Assembly (NCBI GenBank): GCA_905215475.1
Contig: CAJMPW010000001.1
Coordinates: 475,503-539,502, forward strand
Length of the DNA: 64,000 nt
From: CAG-103 sp905215475
Lineage (GTDB): Bacteria > Bacillota > Clostridia > Oscillospirales > Oscillospiraceae
Reading direction: 5' to 3'
Part shown: positions 62,704-64,000 of the stretch, in pieces
How positions within the stretch are numbered: the first letter of the stretch is position 1
Layout: each line of letters opens with the position of its first letter
Notes under the pieces: generated by a model
The model's database searches: none
The model's input: the letters and a program-made list of their open reading frames with translations, nothing else
What the model was told of the DNA's origin: nothing
Position numbers and translations under genes: made by a program

Positions 62704-63869
62704 GGTTTCAACTCCTTTCCGAAGATATCTTCCATGAAGCCGCCTACGATGCCGCAAGCCTGCTTTTGCATATCTGATGTGACATGGGTGTAGGTGTCCA
62801 GCGTGAACGACGCATTGGTGTGACCCAGGATGCTGGACAGCGTCTTGGCATCCACTCCGCTGGTAAGGGCGTGGGTGGCGAAGGTGTGACGCAGATCATG
62901 GAAGCGGATGCTGGGCAGCCCCGCCCGCTGAAGGAGCGTTTTCATGTGGCGATAGGCTGCGTTGGGGTCGACGGGATCTTCCGGCTTCACCGGATCAGGG
63001 AATATCCATTGGCTGATGGCATCCGCTTTTCGCCGCCGTAGGATTTCAGTCACGCTATGCGGCAGAATGATGGTACGCATACCTTGATTGGTCTTCGTCT
63101 CGCCGACGGTGTATTCGCCCTTCCGCTGGCTGTGGAGAGTGCGGCACACCTTCAGCGTCCCGGTGTCCCCATCGAAGTCGTTCCATTGTAGGCCGCAGAT
63201 CTCGCCGCGGCGCAGGCCGGTCATCAGCTCCGTCTGGAAGAAGTCTCGCCACACCTCGTCCTGCTCCACCACTGTAAGGAAGTCGTCCAACTCCGCACGG
63301 GTGAGAATGCGCTTGGGCTTGTAGTTGGGCTTGGGCGCCGTTGTCCCCTCGGTGGGGTTTCTGGGAATGACATGCGCTTGCACCGCGTCTTTCAGTGCGG
63401 CGTGGAGGGTGGAGTGAATGTGGCGCACCATGGAGTCGGAGAGCTGATGCCCCATCTCGGGATGCTCGTGGATGCGCCCCTCCGTTTTCAGGCGGCGGTA
63501 CATCCGCTGGATGTCCTGCTGGGAGAGGAGGGAGATTTGCTTGTCGCCCAGCTGCGGCTTGATGTAGTATTCGATGTAGCGGCGGTAGCCCTCGAGGGTA
63601 CCGGGCCGCACCGTACCCGCCTTGTACTCCGTGAGCCAGCGATCCAGCCACTGGCCCAGCGTCATCCGGCTGTCCTCGGTCAGCTCCACATCGCGGTAGC
63701 ACTCGATGTTCTGGTGCAGCTTGTCCAGCAGAGCTTTTTGGGTCTTGGCATACACATGACGGAACAGCGGCTCGCCGTTTTCCCGGTGCCCAATGACGAT
63801 GCGGCCTTCCCAGCGCCCGTCGTCACGCCTTCGCACCATGCCGTCGCCAGCCGGTCTTCGTTTTGCCAT
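62667..63869 (-). CDS. Tyrosine recombinase (integrase), second copy
   Basis: 400 residues, related to its neighbour: GDGMVRRRDDGRWEGRIVIG at the N terminus, then MTGLRRGEICGLQW (Arg), ETKTNQGMR (Lys), HDLRHTFATHAL (His-x2-Arg), LGHTNA (His) and DTYTHVT (Tyr). All catalytic residues are present. The start is the ATG at 63869 after AAAGGAAGTGAAATAC. Tandem coupled recombinases suggest they act together on one element. From 63870 to 64000 I see only an AT-rich upstream region with no further gene. Confidence 0.88.
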   Translation of the reverse strand: MAKRRPAGDGMVRRRDDGRWEGRIVIGHRENGEPLFRHVYAKTQKALLDKLHQNIECYRDVELTEDSRMTLGQWLDRWLTEYKAGTVRPGTLEGYRRYIEYYIKPQLGDKQISLLSQQDIQRMYRRLKTEGRIHEHPEMGHQLSDSMVRHIHSTLHAALKDAVQAHVIPRNPTEGTTAPKPNYKPKRILTRAELDDFLTVVEQDEVWRDFFQTELMTGLRRGEICGLQWNDFDGDTGTLKVCRTLHSQRKGEYTVGETKTNQGMRTIILPHSVTEILRRRKADAISQWIFPDPVKPEDPVDPNAAYRHMKTLLQRAGLPSIRFHDLRHTFATHALTSGVDAKTLSSILGHTNASFTLDTYTHVTSDMQKQACGIVGGFMEDIFGKELKPWQESEKPETEQ

Positions 63870-64000
63870 GTATTTCACTTCCTTTGACTGAGATTTCTTT
63901 TTGCAACACAAACAACTACCATACTTTTCCGGAAATAGCTATCAAAACTTTGAAATGGTTTGCCATTACATCCGCATAGAAAACCCGTGGTACTGCTCGT

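Noticed and set aside
59171..64000. Second attachment-site copy of the tRNA-Pro 3' end inside the window
   Set aside because: I looked for repeats of TTCGAGTCGCC and ACTCGGACCA and saw none, so the far end of the element is not claimed.

Overview
The window reads as a chromosomal segment of an anaerobic, GC-rich Gram-positive bacterium, most likely a gut clostridium of the Oscillospiraceae type (Oscillibacter, Lawsonibacter or Flavonifractor-like). This taxon is inferred from the combination of features: AGGAGG-type ribosome binding sites, the order rpoB-rpoC-rpsL-rpsG-fusA-tuf, a Rex redox repressor, SLH-domain surface proteins, an acetyl-CoA hydrolase/transferase-family CoA-transferase, a radical-type 2-hydroxyacyl-CoA dehydratase and a NIF-type Fe-S cluster pair. 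No 16S rRNA is present to confirm it.

Layout. 1-10 kb: 3' part of rpoB, rpoC, then the str operon from its own promoter. 10-21 kb: a small unknown membrane protein, a threonine/serine exporter, a HAD phosphatase, a large Fe-S flavoenzyme, an HD protein, an Rrf2 regulator with nifS-nifU, rodA, tsaE-tsaB and upp. 21-33 kb: a YtrA-type regulator with an ABC exporter, an EamA permease, an orphan DNA methyltransferase, tRNA-Ser, a ferritin-like protein, rsmE, a glycine riboswitch controlling an AGCS symporter, pepD, a TetR regulator, an acyltransferase and a glycosyltransferase. 33-40 kb: the CoA-transferase, a lipase with three SLH repeats, a TtcA-like enzyme, rplM-rpsI, and a decayed phage antirepressor. 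40-45 kb: a winged-helix regulator, a structured leader with tandem palindromes, a CydDC-like ABC pair and a DUF454 protein. 45-50 kb: a 2-hydroxyacyl-CoA dehydratase operon divergent from its probable GntR/FCD regulator, with matching palindromes at both promoters, then a MATE transporter. 51-58.6 kb: mnmE, an SLH protein, rex, and an overlapping chain trmB-xth-dusB-ECF sigma-anti-sigma. 58.8-64 kb: a truncated tRNA-Pro copy, an intact tRNA-Pro, an AT-rich two-gene toxin-antitoxin unit, and two overlapping tyrosine recombinases, which look like one end of an integrative element.

The most striking item is the AT-rich pair at 59327-61089. The first gene fuses a complete RNase H1 (hybrid-binding domain plus catalytic domain with D70, E114, D138 and D192) to an RnlA-like HEPN toxin region with an R421-x4-H426 motif. 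The second resembles the RnlB antitoxin. In E. coli the separate RNase HI protein stimulates RnlA and is needed for RnlB control, so the fusion looks like a physical record of that partnership. It sits between a tRNA gene and integrases, a position typical of defence cargo.

Limits: everything is read by eye. Promoters and operators are matches to consensus spacing or symmetry, not measured sites. Family names rest on recognised motifs and gene context, not on database searches.
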